DNA of 64,000 nt from DASWOJ01 sp964242415 (GTDB lineage Bacteria; Pseudomonadota; Alphaproteobacteria; Acetobacterales; Acetobacteraceae). A program made the position numbers and the translations under genes. The notes beneath the pieces were generated by a model. The model did no database searches and had not been told where the DNA came from. It saw only the letters and a list, made by a program, of their open reading frames with translations. The stretch spans positions 37,971-101,970 of the forward strand of contig CAXTAT010000020.1 in assembly GCA_964242415.1 (NCBI GenBank). The letters are read 5' to 3'. Of the stretch, positions 50,835 through 58,663 are shown in pieces (position 1 is the first letter of the stretch; each line of letters begins with the position of its first letter).

Positions 50835-51164
50835 CTACTGCGGCCGTTGCGTGCCGCCCTGGGCCGGGTCGGACTCGATGGGGCCGCCGGCGCCCTTGCT
50901 GCTCCCGGCGCCGATGCCGGTTGTGCCGCCGTTCACCCCGGCGACGGTGCTGGTGGCCTTGCCGGGGCTGCTGTCCAGCGACCCCAGCGTGCCGACGCCG
51001 TTGTTGCCGGCGTCCTGGTTGGCCGTCGCCGGACCCATGGGGCTATTCTGGTGGCTGGCCTCGCTCTGGTTCGGCCGGGTTGTTGCCGGGCCGCCGGTCT
51101 GGGCGGCTGCGGCTTGCAACCCGAGGGCCAGAAGTGCCGCGGCGGCGATGAACTTGGACCGCAT
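50835..51164 (-). CDS. Exported glycine/serine-rich low-complexity protein
   Basis: 109 residues. A signal peptide (ALLALGLQAAAA-QTGG) precedes a disordered Gly/Ser/Asn/Thr-rich chain (DAGNNGVGTLGSLDSSPG and GGTTGIGAGSSKGAGG). No cysteines or motifs. The start has GGAGGAGC about 5 bases upstream. Composition recalls the protein at 16361. Function unknown. Confidence 0.7.
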   Translation of the reverse strand: MRSKFIAAAALLALGLQAAAAQTGGPATTRPNQSEASHQNSPMGPATANQDAGNNGVGTLGSLDSSPGKATSTVAGVNGGTTGIGAGSSKGAGGPIESDPAQGGTQRPQ

Positions 51165-51242
51165 CTGGGCAGCTCCTCCGTTGTGGGCTGGCCCAGGTGG
51201 ACGGGGGCCGGCGCGATGGGTTCTGAATGCCGGGCGCCTCCG

Positions 51243-52163
51243 TTAGTTCCGGTCACCAGGCCGCAGGGCTGCCACACGGCGCAGCCCGGGCCGGGGCGCC
51301 AGGTCCTCGGGCTGCCGCAGCTCCCACACCAGCCCGAGCCGCCGGAGCGCCAGCAGCACCCACCACCCGGGATCGTGCTGCCCCGGCTCAAGGCCCATGC
51401 GCGCCGACTCCGGCCAGGCATGATGGTTGCCGTGCCAGCCCTCGCCGAACGTGAGCAGCGCCGCGGCGGGCAAGTTGTGGCCCTGCACCGCAACCCCGTC
51501 CACCACCCATCCCTGCGGCCCCCGCCGGTGCGTCAGGTGCCCGACCAGCCAGTGCCCGGTCAGACAGACGGTGATGCGGACCGGCACGCCCCACACCAGC
51601 CACGGCAGCCCGCCCATCCAGAGGAACAGCACCGCCCACGGCGCCTGCTGCAGCATCCACGTCGCCTCCAGCCAACGCAGGAACCCGTCGTCCAACGCAG
51701 GCTCCGGCACGAAGCGGGGCGGGCGGGCCAGCACCAGCCGGCAGTGCATCTGCCACCAGGCATCCCGCAACGGCGAGGCACGGTGAGCATGCAGGTCGTG
51801 GCACGCGCCCTGCCGCTGCGCCCAGTCCCGCATGTCATGCAGCCGGACCATGCTCAGCGGCCCCGCCATGCCCACCAGGGTGCCGAGCAGGACCAGCACG
51901 CGCTCAACCCACCGCGGCGCCGACAGGCTGCGGTGGATCAGCAGCCGGTGCAGCCCGATGGAGTGCCCGGCGCATAGCGTAACGGCGCTGGCGCCCAGGA
52001 ACAGCACCACCGCCCCAGGCGTCACGAACACCGGGGCGAGCAACAACGCCGCCAGCGTCATCCCGCCTGTCCACAGTGACCGCCCGGGCGCCCACCTCAC
52101 CCAGCCGTCCTCGGCGGAGGTGCCGGGGCCGGCGATGACCCGTGCGGTGGAGAGGCAGTCCAT
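51243..52163 (-). CDS. Membrane fatty-acid (acyl-CoA/acyl-lipid) desaturase
   Basis: 306 residues with two pairs of membrane helices. His boxes: GHSIGLHRLLIH (HxxxxH), LHDMRDWAQRQGACHDLHAHR in place of the usual HRxHH, and GWHGNHHAWP (HxxHH). The middle box is atypical, so substrate and activity are uncertain. Divergent from an ArsR-family gene; the shared gap carries a perfect palindrome. Confidence 0.85.
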   Translation of the reverse strand: MDCLSTARVIAGPGTSAEDGWVRWAPGRSLWTGGMTLAALLLAPVFVTPGAVVLFLGASAVTLCAGHSIGLHRLLIHRSLSAPRWVERVLVLLGTLVGMAGPLSMVRLHDMRDWAQRQGACHDLHAHRASPLRDAWWQMHCRLVLARPPRFVPEPALDDGFLRWLEATWMLQQAPWAVLFLWMGGLPWLVWGVPVRITVCLTGHWLVGHLTHRRGPQGWVVDGVAVQGHNLPAAALLTFGEGWHGNHHAWPESARMGLEPGQHDPGWWVLLALRRLGLVWELRQPEDLAPRPGLRRVAALRPGDRN

Positions 52164-52182
52164 GGCGAGCGCCTTTGTTCTG

Positions 52183-52204
52183 TAATTAGGAATATGCCTA
52201 ATTA
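52183..52204. promoter_or_regulatory. Palindromic operator TAATTAGG-N6-CCTAATTA
   Basis: Perfect 8-base arms with a 6-base spacer, in the AT-rich gap between the divergent desaturase and ArsR genes. Size and symmetry fit a dimeric winged-helix repressor. It lies 20 bases from the desaturase start and 54 from the ArsR start, so it could control both. Confidence 0.7.
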
Positions 52205-52257
52205 TATCCAGTCGGGTTTGTCAATGGTTAGTTCAATGCTTAAGTAAGGGCGAACAG

Positions 52258-52602
52258 GTGTCCGGACCCCCAATGCAGCCCGTCTTCGAAGCCCTGGCCT
52301 CCGCTACCCGGCGCAAGATCCTCGCCTACCTCGCGCACACCGAGCTGAGCGCGGGCGAGATCGCGTCGCGGTTCACCATGTCCAAGCCCTCGATCTCCCA
52401 GCACCTGTCGATCCTGGAGGCGGCCGGGCTGGTCACCAGCGAAAAGCGGGGCCAGTACGTGTTTTACCGCCAGGTCCGCGACAACCTGGTGAACACCTTG
52501 AACGGCTTCGTGCAGGAGGCCTGCCCGGTCAGCCGGCCGCTCAAGCGCGAGAGCGCGGCCTTGGCGGCAAGCAAGCCCGCCGCACCGTTGGACGGAGCCT
52601 AG
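52258..52602 (+). CDS. ArsR-family winged-helix regulator
   Basis: 114 residues. HTH core: IFEALASATRRKILAYL-type start (here VFEALASATRRKILAYL), ELSAGEIASRFTMSKPSISQHLSIL, wing GQYVFYRQ. There is no ELCVCD metal box, so it is nearer to SdpR-like members. GTG start 7 bases after AAGGG; ATG at 52273 is the alternative. It probably represses itself and the desaturase through the palindrome upstream. Confidence 0.88.
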   Translation: MSGPPMQPVFEALASATRRKILAYLAHTELSAGEIASRFTMSKPSISQHLSILEAAGLVTSEKRGQYVFYRQVRDNLVNTLNGFVQEACPVSRPLKRESAALAASKPAAPLDGA

Positions 52603-52606
52603 CGGG

Positions 52607-53107
52607 ATGGCCGTGCGGCGGATGTCCGGCACCGGGCGGACGGAGGTGCCGGCTGCACCTGACGCAGTGTTGGCCGCGTTGCTGGACCCCGCCGTGCTCG
52701 CCGCGCTGATCCCTGGCGCGGACAGCGTCGAGCAGTCCGGCGACGGGCGGTTCTCTGCGCTGCTGTCGTTCGGCGTCGGCACGGTCCGCAGCCGCTACCG
52801 GGTCGAGCTGGACCTGTCAGGCCGCGACCATGCCCAGGCGATTCTGCTGCAGGGCAACTCCCGCGGTGGCCTGGGCGGCGGCAATGCCACCGGCCGTGTC
52901 GCCCTGCGCCAGTCCCGGCCCGGGCGCACCAGCATCGACTGGACCTATGAGGGCGAGGTCACGGGCGCCGTTGCCCTGGCCGGGGACACGCTGCTGCAGA
53001 TTTCGGCGCGGCTGTTCGTCCACCGGTTCTTCGCGGCGCTGTCCCGCTTCCCGTTCCCGGCCGATGCCACGCGCCGGCCGCCTCGGCAGAGGCTGCCCCT
53101 GGCGTGA
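52607..53107 (+). CDS. CoxG-like SRPBCC-family protein
   Basis: 166 residues, follows the ArsR gene by four bases. Family pattern: GRTEVPAAPDAVLAALLDPAVLAALIPG, then a beta-rich middle, like carbon-monoxide-dehydrogenase subunit G. No membrane anchor; the C-terminus is short and basic. No cox genes are near, so a link to CO oxidation is not supported. Possibly a membrane-lipid or hydrophobic-ligand-binding protein linked to the desaturase. Confidence 0.75.
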   Translation: MAVRRMSGTGRTEVPAAPDAVLAALLDPAVLAALIPGADSVEQSGDGRFSALLSFGVGTVRSRYRVELDLSGRDHAQAILLQGNSRGGLGGGNATGRVALRQSRPGRTSIDWTYEGEVTGAVALAGDTLLQISARLFVHRFFAALSRFPFPADATRRPPRQRLPLA

Positions 53108-53224
53108 CCCGCGTCCGGTTCCTGTGCAGCCGCAGGCGGTGTTGCGTTGCGCGTCGATGCCGAGGTCCCAGGTCGGGCCGAGCCGGAGGGTGTTCATGCA
53201 TGCTTCCTTAGGCCACGAAGTTTT

Positions 53225-53274
53225 ATAGCGGTCCGCTATCTTTCCATTTGCCCGCTATATAGCAATATGCTATA
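53225..53274. promoter_or_regulatory. Cluster of palindromic operators upstream of toxin-antitoxin genes
   Basis: ATAGCGG-T-CCGCTAT (53225-53239), GCTATATAGC (53254-53263) and TATAGC-N5-GCTATA (53258-53274). All share the half-site GCTAT. This is the form expected for autorepression by the XRE antitoxin. The AT-rich second site also overlaps the likely -10 region, just before the GTG at 53283. Confidence 0.7.
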
Positions 53275-53282
53275 ACACTGAC

Positions 53283-53531
53283 GTGCGAACCGTCACTTAC
53301 ACCTTTGACGCCACCCGGGATCTCAAGCGGCACGGCAACGTCGCGGCACGGGTCCGCAAGGCGGTAGCGGAATATGCGGCGGACCCGCAGGCCCATGCGA
53401 ACAACGTCACCCAGCTTGTCGGCTCGCCGTTTTGGCGCATCCGGGTTGGCGATTTCCGGGCCGTCTTCGAGGCGACTGACACCACGATTACTGTGGTCAA
53501 GGTCGCAACCCGTGGCGAAGCTTACGATTAG
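53283..53531 (+). CDS. RelE/ParE-type toxin
   Basis: 82 residues, starting at GTG. RelE-fold pattern with KRHGNVAARVRKAVAEYA in the helical part and FWRIRVGDFRAVFEATDTTITVVKVATRGEAYD in the sheet; basic residues R-I-R-V-G-D-F-R are typical. The toxin gene comes first, as in HigBA-type operons. Followed by the XRE antitoxin after nine bases. Confidence 0.88.
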   Translation: MRTVTYTFDATRDLKRHGNVAARVRKAVAEYAADPQAHANNVTQLVGSPFWRIRVGDFRAVFEATDTTITVVKVATRGEAYD

Positions 53532-53540
53532 GAGGCATCC

Positions 53541-53876
53541 ATGTCCGACACCATCACCCTAACTCGCACCGAGTATCAGGATCTAATTGACGCCCGCGAC
53601 GCCGCCATTGCGATGCGCGACGTGGCTAGCGGCGTCATGCCGGTTCTGTCCGAGGCTGAGGTTGATGCTTACCTCGCCGCGCCGACGCCCCTCGCCTTTT
53701 GGCGTAAACAGCGTGGCCTGACCCAAGCGGCACTAGCAGAACAACTCGGGGTCAGCCAGCCCTACCTAGCGCAGATCGAACGCGGACAGCGCGGCGGGGA
53801 TGTGAGGCTGTATAGCAAGCTAGCAGCGGCGTTGAAGGTGCGAATTGAAGACCTGGTGCCGGACAAAGTGGAGTAG
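53541..53876 (+). CDS. XRE-family antitoxin
   Basis: 111 residues. The N-terminal half (TRTEYQDLIDARDAAIAMRDV) probably binds the toxin. The C-terminal helix-turn-helix is GLTQAALAEQLGVSQPYLAQIERGQRG. AGGAGG precedes the ATG. Partner of the RelE-type toxin; would bind the GCTAT palindromes upstream. Confidence 0.9.
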   Translation: MSDTITLTRTEYQDLIDARDAAIAMRDVASGVMPVLSEAEVDAYLAAPTPLAFWRKQRGLTQAALAEQLGVSQPYLAQIERGQRGGDVRLYSKLAAALKVRIEDLVPDKVE

Positions 53877-53914
53877 CAGGGGTTAGTCTTCGGTCGGGCC
53901 GAGAAGCAAGGTAT

Positions 53915-54229
53915 GTGTTCCTTCGCAGCCCGACCGCGGAGCAGGCGTTCGGCAACCGGGCGGACCCTGATGTGGCGTCTGCCGGGCTGAATGCCGACGC
54001 CGACGTGCCCTGCACGCTGGACCTAGTGGACTGGGCCGACGTCATCTTCGTTGTGGCGCGCGCACCGCGCCAGGCTGACCCGGCGATTCCGGCGGCACGT
54101 GCCCGGGTAATCTGCCTGGCTATCGCGGACGACCCCGCCTCCATGGACCCGGCGCTGGTCGCCCTGCTGCACGCCAGGGTGGGCCGGCGCCGGCCTATGG
54201 GCGCCAGGCGTCCGGCCAAGCCGGCATAG
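53915..54229 (+). pseudogene. Low-molecular-weight protein tyrosine phosphatase-like gene lacking the catalytic loop
   Basis: 104 codons from a GTG. The frame reads FLRSPTAEQAFGN, SAGLNADADVPCTLDLVDWADVIFVV and RVICLAIADDPASMDPALVALLHARV, the body of the small LMW-PTP-like family. In that family RSPTAE follows the P-loop VCSxNRxR, about ten residues from the start. Here it follows the start codon almost at once. The upstream bases contain TGTTCC (Cys-Ser) in another frame, consistent with a short deletion plus frameshift. An inactive product or pseudogene is likely. Confidence 0.65.
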
Positions 54230-54290
54230 CAGGGAGTCAGCCGTTCCGCAGGCATTGCGCGCCCCGCTGCCGCGTCACCATCTAACCGGC

Positions 54291-56705
54291 ATGGATCAGA
54301 TGGTTGACCGACTGAACGGTGACACGCTGCTGCGCGGCCAGGCCGCCCTGGCGCCCGATGCGGTGCGGTGGGACCTGCGCCTGACGGGCCTGAGTTGCGC
54401 CGCCTGCGTCAAGCGGGCGGAACGTGCCGCCGCCGCTGCCCCCGGCGTGCGCGCCGCCACGGTCAACCTGGCCACGGAAGTCGCCGCCGTCACGGCCGGC
54501 CCCGGCGTACGGCTGGCCGATGTCGCGCAGGCCCTTGCCGCCGCCGGCTACCCCATCGCCGAGAGCAGCTTCGACCTGGCCGTTCAGGGCATGAGTTGCG
54601 CGTCCTGCTCCGGCCGCGTCGAGCGGGCGCTGCTGGCGGTCCCCGGCGTGCTGGCCGCCACGGTCAACCTGGCCACCCAGCAGGCGCGGGTGCGCGTGGC
54701 CGAGGGAATGGCCGGCGCGGGCGACCTGGCGGCGGCGATCCGGTCCGCCGGCTACGACGTGCCCGCCACGGCGCCGGCTGGCCCGGCCGTGGCGCCTCGC
54801 GACTGGGAGGGCCTGGCGGCGGTGGCGGCGTGCGTGCTGGCGCTGCCGTTGCTGCTGCCGATGCTGGCGATGCCGTTTGGCTGGCACGCTGCGTTGCCGG
54901 GTTGGGGGCAACTCGTGCTGGCCGGGGTGGTGCAGGCCGGGTTCGGCGGGCGCTTCTACCGCGGCGCATGGCATGCCCTGCGCGCGCGTGCCGGCAACAT
55001 GGACCTGCTGGTCGCCCTCGGCACCTCCGCCGCCTTCGGGCTGAGCCTGTGGGCGCTGGCGCGCGGGCGTGGCGACCACCTGTACTTCGAGGCGTCCGCC
55101 GCGATCATCGCCCTGGTGCGGCTCGGCAAGTGGCTGGAGGGACGCGCTCGGCGCGGGGCCGGCGAGGCGATCCGGGCGTTGGCGCGCTTGCAGCCCGACC
55201 GCGCGCGGGTCCGCCGGGCGGGCGCCGACCGGGACATCCCGCTGGCCGACCTGCGCCCCGGCGACCTGCTGGTGATCCGCCCCGGCGAGCGCATCGCCGC
55301 AGACGGCATCGTCCAGGACGGCACCGGCGGCGTGGATGAGAGCCTGCTGACCGGCGAGGCGCTCCCGCTCCCGAAATCGCCCGGCAGCACGGTGGCCGGC
55401 GGTAGCCTGAACGGCGAGGCACCCCTGCTGGTGCTGACGACTGCGGTGGGCGCCGAGGGGCAACTCGCCCGCATCATGCGCCTGGTCGCCGACGTGCAGG
55501 CCGCCAAGCCGCCCGTGCAGCGCCTGGTGGACCGTGTCAGCGCCGTGTTCGTGCCCGTCGTCGTCGGCCTGGCGGTGCTGACCTTGGCGGGCTGGTGGCT
55601 GGCCGGCGCCGGCGTCGAGCCCGCCGTGGTCAACGCCGTCGCGGTGCTGGTGATCGCCTGCCCCTGCGCCCTGGGCCTGGCGACTCCGGCCGCGATCATG
55701 GCCGGCACCGGCGCCGCGGCCCGGCACGGCATCCTGATCCGCGACCCGGCGGCGCTGGAGCGGGCGGGCGGGATCGCCACCGTGGTGTTCGACAAGACCG
55801 GCACCCTGACCGGCGGCGCCCCCGTGCTGGTGGCGCTGCACCCGGCGCCGGGCTTCGAGGCCGGCGGGGTCTTGCGGCTGTGCGCGGCCGTGCAGGCCGG
55901 CAGCGAGCATCCCCTGGCGCGGGCGGTCCTGACCGAGGCCGCTGCGCTGGCCGTGCTGCCTGCCGCCGGGGTGCGGTCGCTGCCGGGACGCGGGCTGGAG
56001 GGGCAGGTGGCCGGGCAGGCCGTCCTGCTGGGCAGCGCGCGGCTGATGAACGAGGCCGGCGTGGACACGGCGCCGCTTGCCACCCCCGCGACGGCGCTGG
56101 AGGCGGAGGGCCGCACGGTTTCCTTCGTTGCCGCCGATGGGCGGTTGGCCGGGCTGCTCGGCTTCGGCGACGCGCTGAAGCCGGGGGCGAAGGCCGCCGT
56201 GGCAGCCCTGCACCGGCGCGGGCAGCGTGTCGCGCTGCTGACCGGCGACAACGCCGGGGCGGCGGGCGTGGCGGCGCGGGCGCTCGGCATCCAGGAGGTC
56301 CACGCCGGGGCGCTGCCGGCGGACAAGGCGGCGCTGGTCGGCGCGCTGCGGCGGCAGGGTCCGGTGGCGATGGTCGGCGACGGCGTGAACGATGCGGCGG
56401 CGCTGGCGGCGGCGGACCTGGGCCTGGCAATGGCGACCGGGACCGACGTTGCTGCGGCGGCGGCGGCGATTACGCTGATGCGCGGCGACCCCGGCCTGGT
56501 CCCGGCGGCGCTGGACATTGCGGCACGGACGCACCGGCGCATCTGGCAGGGGTTGGCCTGGGCGTTCGCCTACAACCTGGTCGGCATCCCCCTGGCGGCG
56601 GCGGGATGGCTCAGCCCCGTAGTGGCTGGGGCGGCGATGGCGTTCTCCAGCGTGGCCGTCGTCGGCAACGCCCTGCTGCTGCGGCGCTGGACGCCCCGGG
56701 CCTGA
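54291..56705 (+). CDS. copA: Copper-translocating P1B-type ATPase
   Basis: 804 residues. Two N-terminal heavy-metal domains (GLSCAACVKR, C36/C39; GMSCASCSGR, C103/C106), eight membrane helices, phosphatase motif LLTGEALP, transport motif CPCALGLATP, phosphorylation site DKTGTLTGG and hinge MVGDGVNDAAAL. It exports Cu(I) from the cytoplasm. No CueR-type regulator or chaperone is adjacent. The start at 54291 precedes the first domain; a TTG at 54255 is the alternative. Confidence 0.95.
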   Translation: MDQMVDRLNGDTLLRGQAALAPDAVRWDLRLTGLSCAACVKRAERAAAAAPGVRAATVNLATEVAAVTAGPGVRLADVAQALAAAGYPIAESSFDLAVQGMSCASCSGRVERALLAVPGVLAATVNLATQQARVRVAEGMAGAGDLAAAIRSAGYDVPATAPAGPAVAPRDWEGLAAVAACVLALPLLLPMLAMPFGWHAALPGWGQLVLAGVVQAGFGGRFYRGAWHALRARAGNMDLLVALGTSAAFGLSLWALARGRGDHLYFEASAAIIALVRLGKWLEGRARRGAGEAIRALARLQPDRARVRRAGADRDIPLADLRPGDLLVIRPGERIAADGIVQDGTGGVDESLLTGEALPLPKSPGSTVAGGSLNGEAPLLVLTTAVGAEGQLARIMRLVADVQAAKPPVQRLVDRVSAVFVPVVVGLAVLTLAGWWLAGAGVEPAVVNAVAVLVIACPCALGLATPAAIMAGTGAAARHGILIRDPAALERAGGIATVVFDKTGTLTGGAPVLVALHPAPGFEAGGVLRLCAAVQAGSEHPLARAVLTEAAALAVLPAAGVRSLPGRGLEGQVAGQAVLLGSARLMNEAGVDTAPLATPATALEAEGRTVSFVAADGRLAGLLGFGDALKPGAKAAVAALHRRGQRVALLTGDNAGAAGVAARALGIQEVHAGALPADKAALVGALRRQGPVAMVGDGVNDAAALAAADLGLAMATGTDVAAAAAAITLMRGDPGLVPAALDIAARTHRRIWQGLAWAFAYNLVGIPLAAAGWLSPVVAGAAMAFSSVAVVGNALLLRRWTPRA

Positions 56706-56765
56706 TGTCCCCGCCTGATGTCTGGGCCTGATGTCTGGGCCTGATGTCTGGGCCTGATGTCTCTG
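56700..56765. repeat. 13-bp tandem repeat after copA
   Basis: About five head-to-tail units of GCCTGATGTCTGG (first and last degenerate), beginning at the copA stop codon. Slippage-prone; it may vary in copy number between strains. No terminator hairpin is apparent in it. Confidence 0.85.
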
Positions 56766-56820
56766 GGGCGTGATCGCCGCGGCACGGTGCGCTGCAGCGA
56801 TGCCGTCCCATGTGGGACCC

Positions 56821-57966
56821 ATGGATAGAAGCTTTCTCCCCACCCGTGCCGCCGCGCTCGCCCGGCTGGCCGAGTTCTCGCCCGCGATGGGCCGCGACTA
56901 CGCCGACGGCCGCAACACCGATGCCGGGCCGAACGCGGAGGCTACAACCTCTGCCCTCTCGCCCTACCTGCGCCGCCGCATGGTGGTCGAGCAGGAGGTC
57001 GTGGACGCAGCCCGCGCCATGCACGGCGCCCGGGCGGAGAAGTATGTGCAGGAGGTGTTCTGGCGCAGCTACTTCAAGGGCCACCTTGAGACCCGGCCGG
57101 CGCTGTGGACCGGCTACAAGCGTCTGGCAGAGCAGGGCCATGCCCGGCTGGCCGCCGAGTCAGGGCTGCGGAAGGCTTACGAGAAGGCCGTCACCGGGCA
57201 CACCGGCATCGAGTGCTTCGACGACTGGGCGCAAGAGCTGACCGGGACCAACTGGCTGCACAACCACGTCCGCATGTGGTTCGCCTCGATCTGGATCTTC
57301 ACCCTGCGGCTGCCCTGGGCGTTGGGCGCCGACTTCTTCATGCAGCACCTGCTGGATGGCGACCCGGCGAGCAACACCCTGTCCTGGCGCTGGGTCGCCG
57401 GGCTGCACACGCGGGGCAAGGTTTACGCCGCGCGGGCGGAGAACATCCGGCGCTACACCGATGGCCGCTACGACCCGCAGGGCCTCGACGAGGACCCGGT
57501 CGCGCTGGAGGAGGCCGACCCGCCGCCCGCCACGAAGCTGCCCCATGCCGATGCGCCACCGGAGGGCGAGGTGGCGCTGCTGCTGCACCTGGACGACCTG
57601 AACCCGGAAAGCCTGCCGCTCGGCCGCGCCAAGGTGGTGCGCGTCGGTGGGCTGGTGGCCCATGCCGACCGGGCGGCGGCGCGGCCGAAGGCAATGGACC
57701 GCGACGCCATGGCGGACGCGCTGGCCCGGGCCGCCGAGCATTTCGGCTGCCCGGCGGCGCTGGCCGGGGACGGCTGGGCCGACGGCCTTCCGGTCGTCAC
57801 GGCCTGGGCGCCCGTCGGTCCCTCCGCCGAGGGCTTGCCGCCTGTCCTGCGCATCCGCCGTGCCTGGGACGACGCGGTGTGGCCGCGCGCAACCAAGGGC
57901 TACTTCCAGGTGAAGGCGGCGATCCCCGGAATCATCGGCCCCGGAAGCATCGGCGAGGCGCGCTAA
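56821..57966 (+). CDS. Cryptochrome/photolyase-like FAD-binding domain protein
   Basis: 381 residues that match the C-terminal FAD-binding half of photolyases: EKYVQEVFWRSYFKGHLE, GIECFDDWAQEL, TNWLHNHVRMWFASIW, and WRWVAGLHTRGKVYAARAENI. The N-terminal antenna (Rossmann) domain is absent. The C-terminal 140 residues are an added domain (VALLLHLDDLNPESLP). DNA repair is possible but unproven. Start at 56821 with GTGGGA before it; ATG 56800 is possible. Ends in a 4-base overlap with a convergent LOV protein. Confidence 0.85.
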   Translation: MDRSFLPTRAAALARLAEFSPAMGRDYADGRNTDAGPNAEATTSALSPYLRRRMVVEQEVVDAARAMHGARAEKYVQEVFWRSYFKGHLETRPALWTGYKRLAEQGHARLAAESGLRKAYEKAVTGHTGIECFDDWAQELTGTNWLHNHVRMWFASIWIFTLRLPWALGADFFMQHLLDGDPASNTLSWRWVAGLHTRGKVYAARAENIRRYTDGRYDPQGLDEDPVALEEADPPPATKLPHADAPPEGEVALLLHLDDLNPESLPLGRAKVVRVGGLVAHADRAAARPKAMDRDAMADALARAAEHFGCPAALAGDGWADGLPVVTAWAPVGPSAEGLPPVLRIRRAWDDAVWPRATKGYFQVKAAIPGIIGPGSIGEAR

Positions 57967-58553
57967 ACAGCCTCTGCCGCCGCGCCAGGCGCCATCTGGG
58001 TACTCAGTTCAGCCAGCCGGCGCGTCGCCACCAGGACTGCTTCCAGCGCGCGGGCATCCCGCTCGCCATTATAGCCCTGCGCCGCCGCAATCTCGCTCAC
58101 CAACCGCTGGAACTCGGCCGTGATCTCCGCCGGCATGTGCGCCCGGCCGAAGTTGACCTCCGACAGCCGCGGCGGCAGGCCCTTGGTGATGTCGTGCTGG
58201 TTGGCGAAGTAGTGGATGATCCGGCCTTCCCCGTCATGGACCGGCGACAGGAACAGCAGGTTCCAGAAGGTCCGGCCATCCTTGCGGTGGTTCACGATCC
58301 ACTCGACGCAGCCGTCGCCCTCGGCGATCACCCGGCCCAGCCGCCGCGCCACCTGCTGATCCGTCGCCGGACCCTGCAGCATACGGCAGTTGTGGCCGAC
58401 GATCTCCGCAGCCGGGTAGCCGGACATCGCCTCGAACGCCGCGTTGACCGCGATGATCGGGTGGTCCGGCAGGTGCGGATCGGACAGCGCCATGGGTTCG
58501 GTGCTGCACGCGATGGCTGCGAGCAGGGCGTCGGTGATGGTGTAGGCGTTCAT
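57963..58553 (-). CDS. Short LOV-domain blue-light receptor
   Basis: 196 residues. The LOV signature is GHNCRMLQG with the adduct-forming Cys56, then VNHRKDGRTFWNLLFLSPV and YFANQHDIT. These fit FMN-binding LOV domains (consensus GxNCRFLQ). A helical C-terminus without output domain makes it a 'short LOV' protein. It converges with the photolyase-like gene, sharing four bases at the 3' ends. Confidence 0.9.
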   Translation of the reverse strand: MNAYTITDALLAAIACSTEPMALSDPHLPDHPIIAVNAAFEAMSGYPAAEIVGHNCRMLQGPATDQQVARRLGRVIAEGDGCVEWIVNHRKDGRTFWNLLFLSPVHDGEGRIIHYFANQHDITKGLPPRLSEVNFGRAHMPAEITAEFQRLVSEIAAAQGYNGERDARALEAVLVATRRLAELSTQMAPGAAAEAV

Positions 58554-58663
58554 CCTGGACCCTCCCTTGTTCCGTGCATCCTGGACCCGGCACGCCGTTC
58601 TCGCAATCGGCGTTCATCCGCGCTACATCCCGCGCGCAGCCCCACCGAACGGCAACTCATCAA

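Noticed and set aside
52607..53107. CoxG assignment taken as evidence for CO oxidation
   Set aside because: No coxMSL genes nearby; the SRPBCC fold alone does not show the function.
54282..56843. 853-codon open frame opposite copA
   Set aside because: Antisense shadow, Gln/Arg-rich nonsense.
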